From Megalopta genalis (lineage: Eukaryota > Arthropoda > Insecta > Hymenoptera > Halictidae): a DNA stretch of 64,000 nt. The notes beneath the pieces were generated by a model. It did no database searches, had not been told where the DNA came from, and worked only from the letters and a program-made list of their open reading frames with translations. The position numbers and the translations under genes were made by a program. Shown here in pieces: positions 45,443 through 56,888 of the stretch (position 1 is its first letter; the number at the start of each line of letters is the position of its first letter). The stretch lies in NCBI RefSeq assembly GCF_051020955.1, contig NW_027476093.1, positions 2,075,001-2,139,000 on the forward strand. The letters run 5' to 3'.

Positions 45443-45443
45443 C
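44501..45443. repeat. long (GA)n-derived purine-rich array
   Basis: About 940 bp in which GAGAGA runs are broken by GCGATCGAGA, GAGCGAGGGAGA and GTGATTAAGA modules. The plus strand is overwhelmingly purine. GGAGGTAGATATTAGATAAA occurs at both about 44557 and 45348, so a block of about 790 bp was duplicated or has expanded between two copies of one flank. Its translation gives long Ser/Leu frames on the minus strand that are not genes. Confidence 0.92.
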
Positions 45444-45977
45444 AGAATGGCCGTAGGACGCACACATCTGTGAGCGTGTAGACACATGTCCGAATCGAAA
45501 GGACGCGAGGTGCATGCCGGTGCATTCATTGTGCAGGCTCTTGGTTGGCCCCAGCGCGATGTCCAGTTCCGCAGGATGATTAATTAGTTGTCGTCCGTTC
45601 CATGCCACCGTGTCACTCTTGTCACGGCTTTGTCACTTCGCTGCAAATACCGGTGGACCGCCGTCGATCCGTTCCGTCTCCGCCTCGCGTCGCCTCGCCT
45701 CGCCTCGCCGCGACTCGTCGTTCCAATACCCCTCGTCTCTCCGCAATAGCGCGCGAACTCGACGTGCAACTGTGTCTCCCTAAAATGCAAACACAGTTGC
45801 AACAGCCCGCGGGATACCGCGGCCCGCTGCAAAGCAAATTGCATTGTAACCGGGGCTGCAACAGGCGCGCCATTAATCAATGCCCGGTCCACGGGGCCTG
45901 CGAACGGTTCTGCCAATTTCCAGGTTGCGAGCGGAGAACCGCGCGCGCGAGCGATACAAAACACCGGGTGTCCTATG

Positions 45978-46008
<31 letters not shown>

Positions 46009-46363
46009 GCTGCGAGGATGAGCATGGAAATCGCGTCCAGGATGTCCAGGAGCATCCGGTGGGCCAGAGGTTTCGTTCCGAGGAATCCGCTTCGAGGGTT
46101 TAACAGGTGGAAATTCTTGGTAGTCGGTCGATTCTTGTTGTCTGCGCGGAATAGAGGATGGTAAATTGTGTTGAACAATTGTTTTTCGGTTTGTTTCGTG
46201 CGATCGTTGAACGTGGAGGCACGTAGAGGAACGATTAAATGGAAACGGTGGAGCAAATTAATCCCGTTTGCGCGATTCTGTTTTTTTACTGTGCTTTTTT
46301 TACTGTGCAAAATCCGAGCTAGTCGAGTTCTTTATTTTTATTTAATTGTTTGGTTTTGTAGAG
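45444..46363. other. unique sequence with a (GTCT)n tract
   Basis: CpG-rich unique DNA to about 46130. (CTGT)n lies at about 45978-46008. A CGCCT pentamer tract lies at about 45685-45712. Frames of 126-145 codons on both strands show no recognised domain. Confidence 0.45.
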
Positions 46364-46413
46364 TTAACCCTTTGTACTCGAGCGGCGAGTTTGAGGCCCT
46401 ACTAAAAATTGGG
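46364..46413. mobile_element. left end of a piggyBac-like element, truncated by family B
   Basis: TTAACCCTTTGTACTCGAG and the following GCGGCGAGTTTGAGGC, then ACTAAAAATTGG, match the family's left 50 bp. Family B sequence takes over at 46415-46420. Confidence 0.8.
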
Positions 46414-46416
46414 GCA

Positions 46417-46905
46417 CTGTAATGTCTCCCTAATTGACGCTCAGATTGTGCAGAAAAATTGACAATTTGGGGAGAGGAGATACGATTTTTATTCGAGCCT
46501 TGCAGCTCGTTATGAAGGATATTGGAATATAATATTGGGAATGTATAAAATATTGGGATTGGAACTAATTGTTTCAATTAGTTCGAATTAAATTATCGAA
46601 ATGCAAGTTCTTGTTATAATGTTTAGTGCGCGCGAGCACTTGCATTTTAAATGTTTATACAGCAATGTCTCCCTAATTGACGCTCGGATCGTGCACGAAA
46701 AAGGGCAATTTGGGGGAAAGGAGATACGATTTTTATTCGAGCCTCGCAGCTCGTTATGAAGAATATTGAGATATAATATTGGGAATGTAATATATTGGGA
46801 TTGGAACTAATTGTTTCAATTAGTTCCAATTAAATTATCGAAATGCAAGTTCTTGTTATAATTTTTCGTGCACGCGGACACTTGCATTTTAAATGTTTAT
46901 ACAGT
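46417..46905. repeat. about 245-bp tandem duplication carrying family B left halves
   Basis: Each unit starts with AATGTCTCCCTAATTGACGC (46420 and about 46666), continues through GGAGATACGATTTTTATTCG, a palindrome GGAACTAATTGTTTCAATTAG, and ends GCATTTTAAATGTTTATACAG. A third left end (CAGTAAATTCTCTCTAATTG) begins at about 46903. The right half of family B is not present. Confidence 0.85.
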
Positions 46906-47539
46906 AAATTCTCTCTAATTGACTTGACAGCTTGGAAACAAAAATACTAGGAGATTATGTGCTTACACTTGGAAAATCGTGGACAATTCTGAAAGAAACA
47001 TTAAAAAATTACACACTTGCAAATCGCAAACATTGATGAATAATCTATTAAATAAGAAATTATAGAAAATAATTAGGTTTTCGGTGGAAAATTAATATTC
47101 TGTATTATAACTCTGAATTTCTGGGAAAATCGGCTTCATTCACCGTCGATAGAGAATATCCGCAAATATCCGCGACGGTTTTCTGCAACGGCAATTGGTT
47201 AACAATTTGGCGTTCGATCTGTAACTAATTATCATGGGATCGGTCAATTTACCATCTGCTTATTAGAGCTTCCCGTGTCAGGGCTCACTATGCGATTGCC
47301 GTGACGTTCAGATAGGGACCTGTAATCAGAAACCTGTAGCCTCTTAGTCAATGGGTCAATACTCTGAATGCGGTCATGCGTTCGATGCACCGGCCATGCA
47401 CCGGCAATTGTCCCGAATTCAATTCGGCTAATATCGTCTTACGGTTCGCAGAATGCAGTTCACGAGTCAGTCGATTATCGTCGGATCCATTCATCGGAGG
47501 CCTAGATCGTTCCGCTTTTAAGCGGATGCGGAAAGCGTT
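46906..47539. other. unique sequence
   Basis: AT-rich, turning mixed after 47150. No gene recognised. ATGCACCGGCCATGCACCGG is a short tandem at about 47385-47405. Confidence 0.4.
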
Positions 47540-48205
47540 GCTTTTCCTGTCGAGTGATCTCTGTCGCGATGCTTTTCCTGTCGAGCGATTTCTATCGAGC
47601 GATCTCTGTCGCGATGCTTTTCCTGTCGAGCGATTTCTGACGAGCGATCTCTGCCGCGTTGCCTTTCCTGTCGAGCGATCTCTGTCGCGCTGCTTTTCCT
47701 GTCGCGTTGCTTTTCCTGTCGAGCGATCTCTGTCGCGCTGCTTCTCCTGTCGCGTTGCTTTCCCTATCGCGAGCGATCTCTGTCGCGCTGCTTTTCCTGT
47801 CGCGTTGCTTTTCCTGTCGAGCGATCTCTGTCGCGCTGCTTCTCCTGTCGCGTTGCTTTCCCTATCGCGAGCGATCTCTGTCGCGATGCTTTTCCTGTCG
47901 AGCGATCTCTGTCGCGTTGCCTTTCCTGTCGAGCGATCTCTGTCGCGCTGCTTTTCCTGTCGAGCGATCTCTGACGCGTTGCTTTTCCTGTCGAGCGATC
48001 TGTCGTGTTGCTTTTCCTGTCGAGCGATCTCTGTCGCGCTGCTTTTCCTGACGCGAGCGATCTCTGTCGCGTTGCTTTTCCTGTCGAGCGATCTCTGTCG
48101 CGCTGCTTTTCCTGTCGCGTTGCTTTTCCTGTCGAGCGATCTCTGTCGCGCTGCTTCTCCTGTCGCGTTGCTTTCCCTATCGCGAGCGATCTCTGTCGCG
48201 AAGCT
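47540..48205. repeat. GC-rich minisatellite built from 17-bp and 14-bp modules
   Basis: The array is made of TGTCGCGCTGCTTTTCC (17 bp) and TGTCGAGCGATCTC (14 bp) modules in varying order. A higher-order unit of 98 bp starts at 47691 and 47789 and recurs at 48104. It is open in several frames on both strands (up to 314 codons from 47376 on the plus strand and 208 on the minus strand). The periods are not multiples of three, so the peptides shift between frames, which argues against coding. Confidence 0.92.
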
Positions 48206-50181
48206 CGCGAAATATGCCTTGCGAGCTCATCGATCGGAGCGCGCGAAAATTTCGAGCGTCGAAATTTCTCCGGAATTATCGCTCTTGTTTTCTCGGTGGC
48301 GAGGGAACATGCCGGAATAATGGCGGAGGATGTAGCAGTGAAATTGAGATAAATATTTGTTTTAGTTAGGGCGATGAGCAGAGTTGTCACGATTAAATTC
48401 GCAGGGAATTTTGAGCACCTGGGTAACGGTTTCGAATTTGCGCATTAGAATCTCTGGCAAATGAATAGTGTACAAGGTTAATTGAAATTTAATATGCCGT
48501 TATTCGATTCTATGTAATGTATAGTTCGTTGATAAAAGAGATCAAAATTGCTTGCAATTATTGTTTAATAAAATGGATACAGTTCTGCGGATACAGTTCT
48601 CGAATAAAAACGCTACGAATTTATTCCCTAACCCAATATATATATACCCTGTCATCGCTCACTCAAGAGAGCATATTTACAATCTGAATAATTCTAAGAT
48701 AATATATGCTCTTCTGCAGAACTAATAATTCCGACATAACCTCATTCCCTCCATCCAGTGATCTAACAAAGTGCAACAAATTTAAATAAACCGTTCTCCA
48801 CTCGTGGCTCCGCTTAGAATCGCAGGGATCAGCTCGACTTCTCGGGAACCCGCGAGAGAAAAACGAAAGGAATTTCGCACGATGACTGACAAGTTCGCGA
48901 ACCCACTTCCGGTCGCCGGTTCTCTCCTGGCCGCCTAATTAACCGCGAGTTCCCCGGGCCGAAAAGCGAGGGCGGCGCGCCGTGGCCCGGCCCGGCCCGA
49001 TCCGAATCCGATAGAGAACCGCGTCCGGTTCCCGTCGACGGTCGTCGACGCGACTCCTTTGACGGCCGCGGAGCTGCGAGAGGAAGCCGTCAGAAGTTTC
49101 GCGCGATAAACGCGTAATTACGTCGACGAGTGAATCACGCAGTGGACGCGTGTTGCTCGGCATCAACACGGTGTGTTCAAGATGAAAAAGATGGCCGCGG
49201 CAGAGCGGGGCGCGCGCGCGGGGGTGCGGCGAGCGTTTAAAGGGTGACGAGAGCCTCCCCTTTCATCCGCTCGTTTTCGTTTCAGTCGTTGCCGCGGGAC
49301 CGGCTCTCGTTTTATTATTTCGGTCGACCGTCGGGAAAACGGGGAAAAAATAAAGCGAGCCGAAACGAAACGGAAGGACAAGTTAGCCGGAGGTGGGTCC
49401 TTAAAATCGCCTTCGAGCGAGCGCCTCGCGCGCTCCCCGCACGCTCGTCCGACGATAATTGCATCGCGATTAATCGCTCGGTCCTGCTCGTCCCCTCCCT
49501 TGCTCCCCTCTCCTACCTTTTCTTTCTTTTTTATTTTTGCATTGCTGCCTCGTTTTTGTTTTCGGTACGCGGACTGTTATCTTCGTCACGTACGGTCCAG
49601 CTGGAAAAGCGGCGGGAAACGTATTTCGTCACGTCTCGGCGCGATAACGCGGCCAGAAAAGAATGAACGGCCGAATTGTCGCGCGGAGAGCAGCCATGGA
49701 AATTTGATAACGCGGACCGCGGCGTGATTAAAGTTTCCTCCCCCGGTTTTACGGGGACGGGGGATATACAACGCGGATACGGAATTAATGTCTGATACCG
49801 GCCGCCACTTTTTCCGGATGGAGTCCGACGAGCTTGACGAGTCTCCGGGTCCCCGTCGTTGCGTTTACGACGGAATCTTTTTATCTTTCCGCCGAGGACA
49901 TCGAAAATTGCATTATGCTTCTCCTAGAAAAACTAGTGGAGATTTGGACGAGGTGAATTTGGCTTATATTACAATGTTTCGCGCGTTTAACGTCGATGAT
50001 CGACCACGGAAATTCCCGGAAAGCAATTTAATTAATCGAAGCGAAATTTATTATTGTGGATTACGTTCGAATTCCGTCGCATTCGAAACATCATAGTCAA
50101 ATTCAGTTTGCTATATTAGAATGAAAATGACGCAAGGTTTTACTTAGGATGATTTTTACTTGCACTTTTTATGCTATCGCC
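48206..50181. other. AT-rich, then a GC-rich unique patch (48780-49780)
   Basis: The GC part has a GGCCC-type tract at 48980-48998 and a (CG)n tract near 49210-49219. A 140-codon plus frame (49244-49666) has no recognised domain and is overlapped on the minus strand. No gene called. Confidence 0.4.
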
Positions 50182-50518
50182 TTAACACTTTGCACTCGAG
50201 GCCATTTTAACCTAAAATAATTGTGATTTAAACTTTATTTAGATTTTAAGACGATAGAATTTTGTCTGGCTTGCAGCATCTCCATTTAACCTAAAATAAT
50301 TGTAATCTAAACATTATTTAGATTTTAAGACGATATAATTTTTGTCTGACTTGTAGCATCTCCATTTTATATGACAAAGCGAATTTTATGCATTTCAGAT
50401 GCAATTTTAACAATTTTAAAAATCTAAACTTTGTTAATGTTATGTAAAGATTATATTGGAACATGATGCAACAATTTTAGTGGTGCCTCGGAGCCGCCAC
50501 TCGAGTGCAAAGGGTTAA
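50182..50518. mobile_element. piggyBac-like TTAA element, inverted, with internal duplication
   Basis: From TTAACACTTTGCACTCGAGG to CACTCGAGTGCAAAGGGTTAA. GTGGTGCCTCGGAGCCGCC is on the right, the inverted orientation. TTTAACCTAAAATAATTG is repeated (about 50207 and 50286), a partial internal duplication of about 79 bp. Confidence 0.87.
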
Positions 50519-50689
50519 TATTGTCCGCTGTTTGTTTGACCGTTTTAGACGACTTTTGGCAGATTGTTCTGTCAACGTAAATCGGAAAGGTTGTTGTTGA
50601 ATATGTGTTTTAGATTTATAATATTTTGACATGTGTAGACAAATTTTATTGGCGATTATTGCATGTACTCTAATATTCTAATAATAATA

Positions 50690-51365
50690 TTATATAGTAA
50701 TATTCGCTTAATAACAATATTCGCTTTTCCAGTTCGAATTGTTGCATATAGACAAATTTTACTCGCGATTATTAAATGAGATATGCTTGCAAATTTTTCA
50801 ATTTAATTGCGTGTGCTCTAATATTCTAATAATAATATTATATAGTAATGTTCACTTAATAACAATATTCGCTTTTCCAGTTCGAATTGTTGCATATAGA
50901 CAAATATTATCGCGATTATTAAATGAGATATGCTTGCATATTTTTCAATTTAATTGCATGTACTCTAATATTCTAATAATAATATTATATAGCAATATTC
51001 AGTTAATAACAATATTCGCTTTTCCAGTTCGAATTGTTGCATATAGACAAATTTTACTCGCGATTATTAAATGAGTTATGCTTGCAAATTTTTCAATTTA
51101 ATTGCATGTACTCTAATATTCTAATAATAATATTTTATAGTAATATTCGCTTTTCCAGTTCGAATTGTTGCATATAGACAAATTTTACTCGCCATTATTA
51201 AATGAGATATGTTTGCAAATTTTTCAATTTAATTGCAGGTACTCTAATATTTTAATAATAATATTATATAGTAATATTCGCTTAATAATAATATTCGCTT
51301 AATAATAATATTCGCTTAATAATAATATTTGCTTAATAATAATATTCGCTTATCCAGTTCGAATT
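50690..51365. repeat. about 150-bp tandem array, four to five copies
   Basis: CCAGTTCGAATTGTTGCATA starts at 50729, 50879, about 51027 and about 51157, with a last partial copy at about 51354. Units contain ATTAAATGAGATATGCTTGC and TAATATTCGCTTAATAA; the last part expands the latter short motif. Confidence 0.88.
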
Positions 51366-52452
51366 GTTGCATTAACATAAAATAAGAACAGACTCCCCTA
51401 TATGCTCGCACATGAATGTAGATGCTAGAACGACCAGGCTCTACATATAACGAACAAGATTCTCGAATCGATTAGTTCAGCCTAGCATAACCTATTGTAC
51501 AAACTATTATACCACAATGGATAATACGTACATTTGATCGCAGTCTAAACGCTGTACAATTATGAGAATTCTATTCGCTCGATGAAACGTCGGGTTAACC
51601 CATAATTTCACGTGCAGTTCAGTTGTCATCGTTAATGACGATCGCGAAATTCTGTTAGACGTTATTGCGTCTGCATTTAAAGCTAGCTAGTTGCAAACAA
51701 TAACTACTATCTGCACGCAGTCGAATCAATTGAATTCATTTAAACCGTAACTAGAAAGTTAACATTTCTCGTAGTAGTGGATGAGATTAGAACTCTTTCG
51801 CATCGGAAACATCCTAATCGAATTCAGTCTGTTCTAATATGTTGGAATGAAAATGAATTTTCAAAATTGGTAAAAAATTGTTGTCATCCACGCGTGTGAC
51901 GATAATTTATTAGGGCGTTATTTTCGCTCCATTCGCGCAAGGTATTATCCGAACCTGGTACAGTCAGCTAACTATCAGTATGAATCAGATATTTCCTTAA
52001 CCCTTTTACTGTCAAGCAAAAGTATTGTACTAAGGTTATTTTTAAATTTGCTTTAATTTGCTAAGGTTTGGGGAAAAAGCTCTTAAAAGCAAAGTAAGAA
52101 TGATATTTAGAAAATTCTAGAAGAAGCATATCACGAGATAATGAGAGAATAAAGTAACGTCGATTGTGTTTAAATGTTTGTTGAAAATCATACGAATAAT
52201 ATAAATATGAAACAACTATGAAAAAGAGAAAAATCAATTCTCTTTGTTAAAGACAGTATCTGCACAGATATTTATTATATTAAAATCATCGTTTGACCGT
52301 AGCTTTATGTCGATCACCTAGTATGAAGTATAAATGTTGCACTTTCAATCATTTGTAACAAAATAACTGATATCGGATCGCAAAACTAAAGGATAATGCT
52401 GCATGATGCACGGCAATTTATTACCATAATATTATTATTATTATTTATTAGA
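51366..52452. other. unique AT-rich sequence
   Basis: No gene or element end seen. TTAACCCTTTTACTGTCAAG at about 52009 recalls a TTAA-element end but no partner end follows. Confidence 0.4.
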
Positions 52453-52960
52453 TAATTTATTTAGCATCGATGCTTCCTGATGCATGCACACTAATGCATC
52501 CCGAATTAATTAGGCGCCATCGCATACGCAATGTCTCCCTAATTGACGCTAAGATTGTCCACAAAAATGGACAATTTTTGGAAGAGCAGATATGATTATT
52601 CGAGCTTTGCGGCTCGTTTTTATAGTTATCGACAATCGGTAATTATAAAAAACGAGCCGCAAAGCTCGAATAATCGCGTCTCCTCTTCCCAAATTGTCTA
52701 TTTTAGTGCACAATTTGAGCGACAATTAGAGAGACATTACTGTAGCTGATGCAACGTTACTGAAAATCAATTTTAGCATTATCATAAATATTTATATTTC
52801 GTGTTATCTGGCTATTGAAAAAGATGTGTAATATTTAATTATTGTTACTCGCAGAAATAATTTATTTAGCATCGATGCTTCCTAATGCATGCACACTCAT
52901 GCATCCCAAATTAATTAGGCGCCATCGCATACGCAATGTCTCCCTAATTGACGCTAAGAT
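52453..52960. repeat. duplication of about 405 bp containing a family B element start
   Basis: ATTTATTTAGCATCGATGCT and the following TGCATGCACACTxATGCATCC-type sequence through GGCGCCATCGCATACGCAATG occur at about 52455 and 52860. Both copies run directly into a family B element with the same altered start (CGCAATG for CAGTAATG), so flank and element were duplicated together. Confidence 0.88.
52527..52742. mobile_element. family B palindromic MITE
   Basis: 216 bp. The left end is altered to CGCAATGTCTCCCTAATTG. The long central inverted repeat (GAGCTTTGCGGCTCGTTTTT and complement) is nearly perfect. It ends GAGACATTACTG before TA. Confidence 0.9.
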
Positions 52961-53149
52961 TGTCCACAAAGATGAACAATTTGGGAAGAGGAGATACGAT
53001 TATTCAACCCTTGCGCTTCATTGTTATATTCCTTGACAATCGATAACTAATAAAAACGAGCCGCAAGGCTCGAATAAAAATCGTATCACCTCTCCCTAAA
53101 TTGTCAATTTTTCTGCACAATCTGAGCGTCAATTAGGGAGACATTACTG
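52932..53149. mobile_element. family B palindromic MITE
   Basis: 218 bp, sister to the copy at 52527 with the same CGCAATG start. It ends GGGAGACATTACTG before CA. The arms GGGAAGAGGAGATACGATTA and complement are clear. Confidence 0.9.
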
Positions 53150-54173
53150 CATCGTCGTTCGGCACTTTTCCCAATTGTTGCCCAAGCAACGATACATCTT
53201 CTTTCTTTACTAAAACGTTTTAAGAATAGCAGAAAATTGTCGTTTCTAGAATTCATTGCCGGAGTTAGCGGATGCGCGATAGAAATCGGTCGGAAACGCG
53301 AGCGCTGAAAAGCAGCGAGGAGAGCGGCCCTCGAGGTTCCCGTTCGAAAGGAACCCCGAAACGCTTTAGCGGCCCTCGTAACCCCGTATCGTGACCTCTC
53401 TCGACCTCGTTCAACGGTGGCGTCATTAAATGATCCGCGACGGTCGCTGCGGATCCTCGGCTTTAAGATCTCAAGCTGTTGCTAAGGGATTGATGGTGTT
53501 ACCATGGCAACTGGTGAGGGCCTATTGTTGCACCCTGTCGGATCCCGTGCACCGCGCCGCACCCTCCCCTCCCGCCACCCTTGTCATCCCTCTCGCATGG
53601 CATATTTATTTGCATGTAATGTAGGTACGCTCGTCTCGTTCGTCCGTCCACACGCACCGCACGCATAATCCCGTGGCCTCTACAAGAGAGAGAGAGAGAG
53701 AGAGAGAGAGCGTGCGCGCGCGCGTGCTCCGCGTTTATGCATCTATGCCAGTGGTACCAAACCCCTTGACGAACACTCAGGGCAACGTCCTGCCATTTAA
53801 AGACGAGGGATCGAGGCGAAAAAGTTTCTTCGAGCTCTCGACCGCCGCCGTCGAGCACAATTTCTCCGAGAAACGGGGACTGCGGCTGCGGTTCCTGTCG
53901 CAAGCCTTTCCGGAGGGGCGCCTAACTCCAGCGCGCGCGCGCAATCGAAGTGTACAGAGACACGGTTTTCTTCGAAATCGTTTACTCTTCGGTAAAGAAG
54001 CTGAGAAGCGAAGAAATTGAGGAGCCGAGCGATAATTAAAGCGATTGAACGTTTCGCGTAAGAGTAAGAAATTTACGTGAAAATATGTGAAAATATGCGA
54101 AAATACCATCGGAAATTGTCTAATTATGTGATCTCGTCTTTCTTTCGTTTCGCAATGTGTGACCACTAAAATA
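53150..54173. other. unique GC-rich sequence with (GA)n
   Basis: A (GA)n tract lies at about 53686-53711, followed by (CG)n. CTGTTGCTAAGGGATTGATG near 53474 opposite CCATGGCAACTGG is unremarkable. Frames of 115-140 codons on both strands have no recognised domain. Confidence 0.4.
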
Positions 54174-54538
54174 CAGGGTGTCCCAAAAATGTCTCGCAAT
54201 CCGAAAGTAGGGAATTCCTGAGGTGATTTGAAGCAACTTTTTCCTTAGCAAAAATGCAATCCGCGGTCTCCTTTACGAGTTATTAACGAAAAACAGTGAC
54301 CAATAAGAGGCGAGATCATTTGGCGCGAGACGGCCGGGCCAATGAGCGGAACTAGGCTCCGTGCACTCGTTGGCTGGGCCGCCGCGCGCCAGCCGAGCTC
54401 GCCTCTTATTGGTCAGTGTTTTTCGTTAATAACTCGTAAACGAAGCCTCGGAGAAAATTTTCGCAAAGGAAAAAGTTGCTTCAAATGACCTCAGGAACCT
54501 CCCATTTCCGGATTGCGAGACATTTTCGGGACACCCTG
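54174..54538. mobile_element. family A palindromic MITE, copy 6
   Basis: 365 bp from CAGGGTGTCCCAAAAATGTC to CATTTTCGGGACACCCTG with TA on both sides. The left arm holds GACCAATAAGAGG and the right arm its complement. The core GGAACTAGGCTCCGTGCACT is the reverse complement of that in copy 7. Confidence 0.93.
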
Positions 54539-55592
54539 TAGATAAGAAGTATAAAAGAATTAATAATAAGTTTCTACACTATTTTAATGAGTTTATATTA
54601 TATTCTATATAATAATATAATAATATAACAATATATAATAATATTATATTAATATTATTTAATATAAATATATACATATTTATATTAATATATTATACAT
54701 TTCCAATCTAAATGTAGTGGATGTAACAATTACTTTGGAATGTGACAGAAAGATTTTTTAGGTGGTGCGAAGGGCTAATATAAAATACGTAAAAATATTC
54801 CTGCTCGCTCATAGAACAATCCAGAATCGAAATAAGAAGTTTACAATCCGGGTGGTTCGCTTCTACCATTCGATTCCCGAATATTCGCAAGCGTCGTTTC
54901 GTTGCAGTTCGAATGCGCGCGGCGTCGCGGCGGTTTTTGCGGCGAATATTTACGCCGCCGCGGCGAAGCCATTAAACAAGTTAGATTGTAAAACCGGAGG
55001 ATAGGGTAAAACCGTGCTCGGAACTCCCATCTCTTCTTCGGAGTCTCGCGTCGCGGGATTACATGCAGGCCGCCGCAAAGAAAAAAGAAGAAAAACCAGC
55101 GAGGGGGATCCGCAGCCTGCGATTAACCTATTAACCCGGTGCACGTTCTTACGCAATTCTTCGAACTTTTCGTGCCCGAGGCTTCGACGTAACGGCGCCG
55201 TTTCCGAAGTGGCTTAATGGCGGCTGTTAAACCGGGGAGACGCGGCTTGCCGCGCCAAAGAACTCCAATTCGCCTGTGAGACCATCGGCGCGCCCCGCCG
55301 TTCTTCCGACCCAGTTCAATCTTAGCGATCGTCAACAAGCCGCCAGTTTCCTATTTCTGGTCGGCCGACCAGAGGTAAAACCATGCAGACTCCCATGGTG
55401 GAACGATCCCCCCATCTCCCCCTATCCGTTTATCGGCGAACTTTGCCGCAGGTTTCGTTGCAGTTCAACCGAGATTCTTACTTTGTTAGCGCGTCGATTC
55501 TTACGCGGAGGATCGTGGATCATCTCCGCTGCTTCTGTCAGCTAGCTTTTTATTGTTCAATCGGTGATTTCGTTTCTAGGGAACTCGATCTA
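54539..55592. other. AT-only tract, then a GC-rich unique patch
   Basis: AT low-complexity at about 54590-54700. A possible eroded TTAA-element end, GGTGGTGCGAAGGGCTAA, lies at 54761-54778. From 54880 to 55550 the DNA is CpG-rich with no recognised domain in its short frames. Confidence 0.4.
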
Positions 55593-55807
55593 CAGTAATG
55601 TCTCTCTAATTGACGCTCGGATTGTCCACGAAAATCGACAATTTGGGAGCAGGTGATACGATTATTCGAGCCTTGCGGTTCATTTTTATAGTTGTAAATT
55701 GTCAACGATTATAAAAACGAGTCGCAAGGATCGAATAATCGTATCTCCTCTTCCCAAATTGTCCATTTTTGTGCACAATCCGAGCGTCAGTAAGGGAGAC
55801 ATTACTG
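55593..55807. mobile_element. family B palindromic MITE, well preserved
   Basis: 215 bp from CAGTAATGTCTCTCTAATTG to AAGGGAGACATTACTG with TA on both sides. The inverted repeats span nearly the whole element. It serves with the copy at 60804 as the reference for the family. Confidence 0.93.
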
Positions 55808-56338
55808 TATATTCCTCGGAGAACCGCGGCCGCGATATCGGAACCGAAACGAGCGATCGATCAGGGTTTTTGCTTGCGCATAATCGAACATTGTTTTCGC
55901 GGTAACATTAACGATAACATTCGTTTCACTATTAGCATCGATATCGAGGATGATCGCAACCGTGACAAGAAGAATTTGCATTTCATGCAAACAGATCGTT
56001 GAGATTGCGAGAAATTGTTTCGGTTTCGAATTCTTGGGCCGCCCTTCGTTTTCATTTTCCTCTCGGAGACGCTGCTTTCCTTCCAGCCCTGTGATAATTA
56101 TTTTCGAACGATTTTGGCGTGACGACGATCGATGATTTCTCTGGATTTTAGCGGGGATAGGGATAGGACACCACAAAGAAACCAGAATCTTTAAACTTTA
56201 AGTTGCATAGCAAATGTGTAGGAGACAGACTGAAGAATAGTAATAAACTGTAACAAACAGTTAATTTTAGCGATATTTCTAGCCAAAGTAATCAGAACGT
56301 TTACAAAAAATTGATCTACACTCGCAACCATATCTGTC
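55808..56338. other. unique sequence
   Basis: A minus-strand frame of 124 codons (55802-56176) begins near the element end and has no recognised domain. No gene called. Confidence 0.4.
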
Positions 56339-56525
56339 AGGAAATCCATCCTACTAGTCTCTGTAACTGGTCCAAAATTTTTCTATCGACCTAGGTGGAC
56401 CAGTTACGGAGACTAGTGGAATGGATTTTCAGGATTTTTGGGAACTGTCCCGAAAATGAATTCTACTTTTGGACCAGTTACTGAGACTAGTAGAATTCAT
56501 TTTCTGGATTTTTGGGATCTGTCCG
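56339..56525. repeat. 35-bp inverted repeat plus a direct repeat of one arm
   Basis: The arm at 56339-56373 (ending GTCTCTGTAACTGGTCCA) is about 31/35 complementary to 56396-56430. The right arm and its flank then recur directly at 56471-56524 (GGACCAGTTACTGAGACTAG, ATTTTTGGGATCTGTCC). A perfect 13-bp inverted repeat, AAAATGAATTCTA, brackets this third arm (56453-56465, 56491-56503). It may be a small transposon or a hairpin RNA source. Confidence 0.75.
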
Positions 56526-56653
56526 GACATCAATCCCAGGAAGGCATGTCATAACTTTTTGTCTAGATAACACTAAAATGAAGTTTTTTTTTTAAATCAA
56601 TCTTTTCCTCTCGGAGACGCTGCTTTCGTGACGACGATCGATGATTTCTCTGG

Positions 56654-56696
56654 ATTTTAGTGGACAATCTGAGCGTCAGTAAGGGAAACATCACTG
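56654..56696. mobile_element. family B right-end fragment
   Basis: GTGGACAATCTGAGCGTCAG and AAGGGAAACATCACTG before TA match the family's right end. The 30 bases before it (GCTGCTTTCGTGACGACGAT) repeat host sequence at 56070-56135, so this is a junction of duplicated pieces. Confidence 0.75.
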
Positions 56697-56704
56697 TACA
56701 TACA

Positions 56705-56888
56705 CATTAATGTCTTTCTAATTGACGCACAGATTGTCCACAGAAATGGACAAATTGCGGAACGCTTTTATAGTCGCGAATTGTCAACGATTAAAAAAAC
56801 GAGCTTCAAGGCTCGAATAATCGTGTCCCCTCTTCCCAAATTGACCATTTTTGTGGACAATCTGAGCGTCAGTAAGGGAGACATTACA
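56705..56888. mobile_element. family B MITE with internal deletion
   Basis: The left end CATTAATGTCTTTCTAATTG and right end GTAAGGGAGACATTACA are present, but most of the left arm after AATGGACAAATTGCGG is lost, giving 184 bp. Confidence 0.82.

Noticed and set aside
44274..45608. 444-codon minus-strand frame rich in Ser and Leu
   Set aside because: It is a translation of the (GA)n array: no stops arise in CTCTCT repeats. No domain, and composition explains it fully.
47376..48320. 314-codon frame with repeated SSDLCR and AFPVE peptides, plus a 208-codon minus-strand frame
   Set aside because: Both come from the modular minisatellite, whose word lengths (17 and 14 bp) shift the frame; several frames are open at once. 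It behaves as non-coding repeat DNA.
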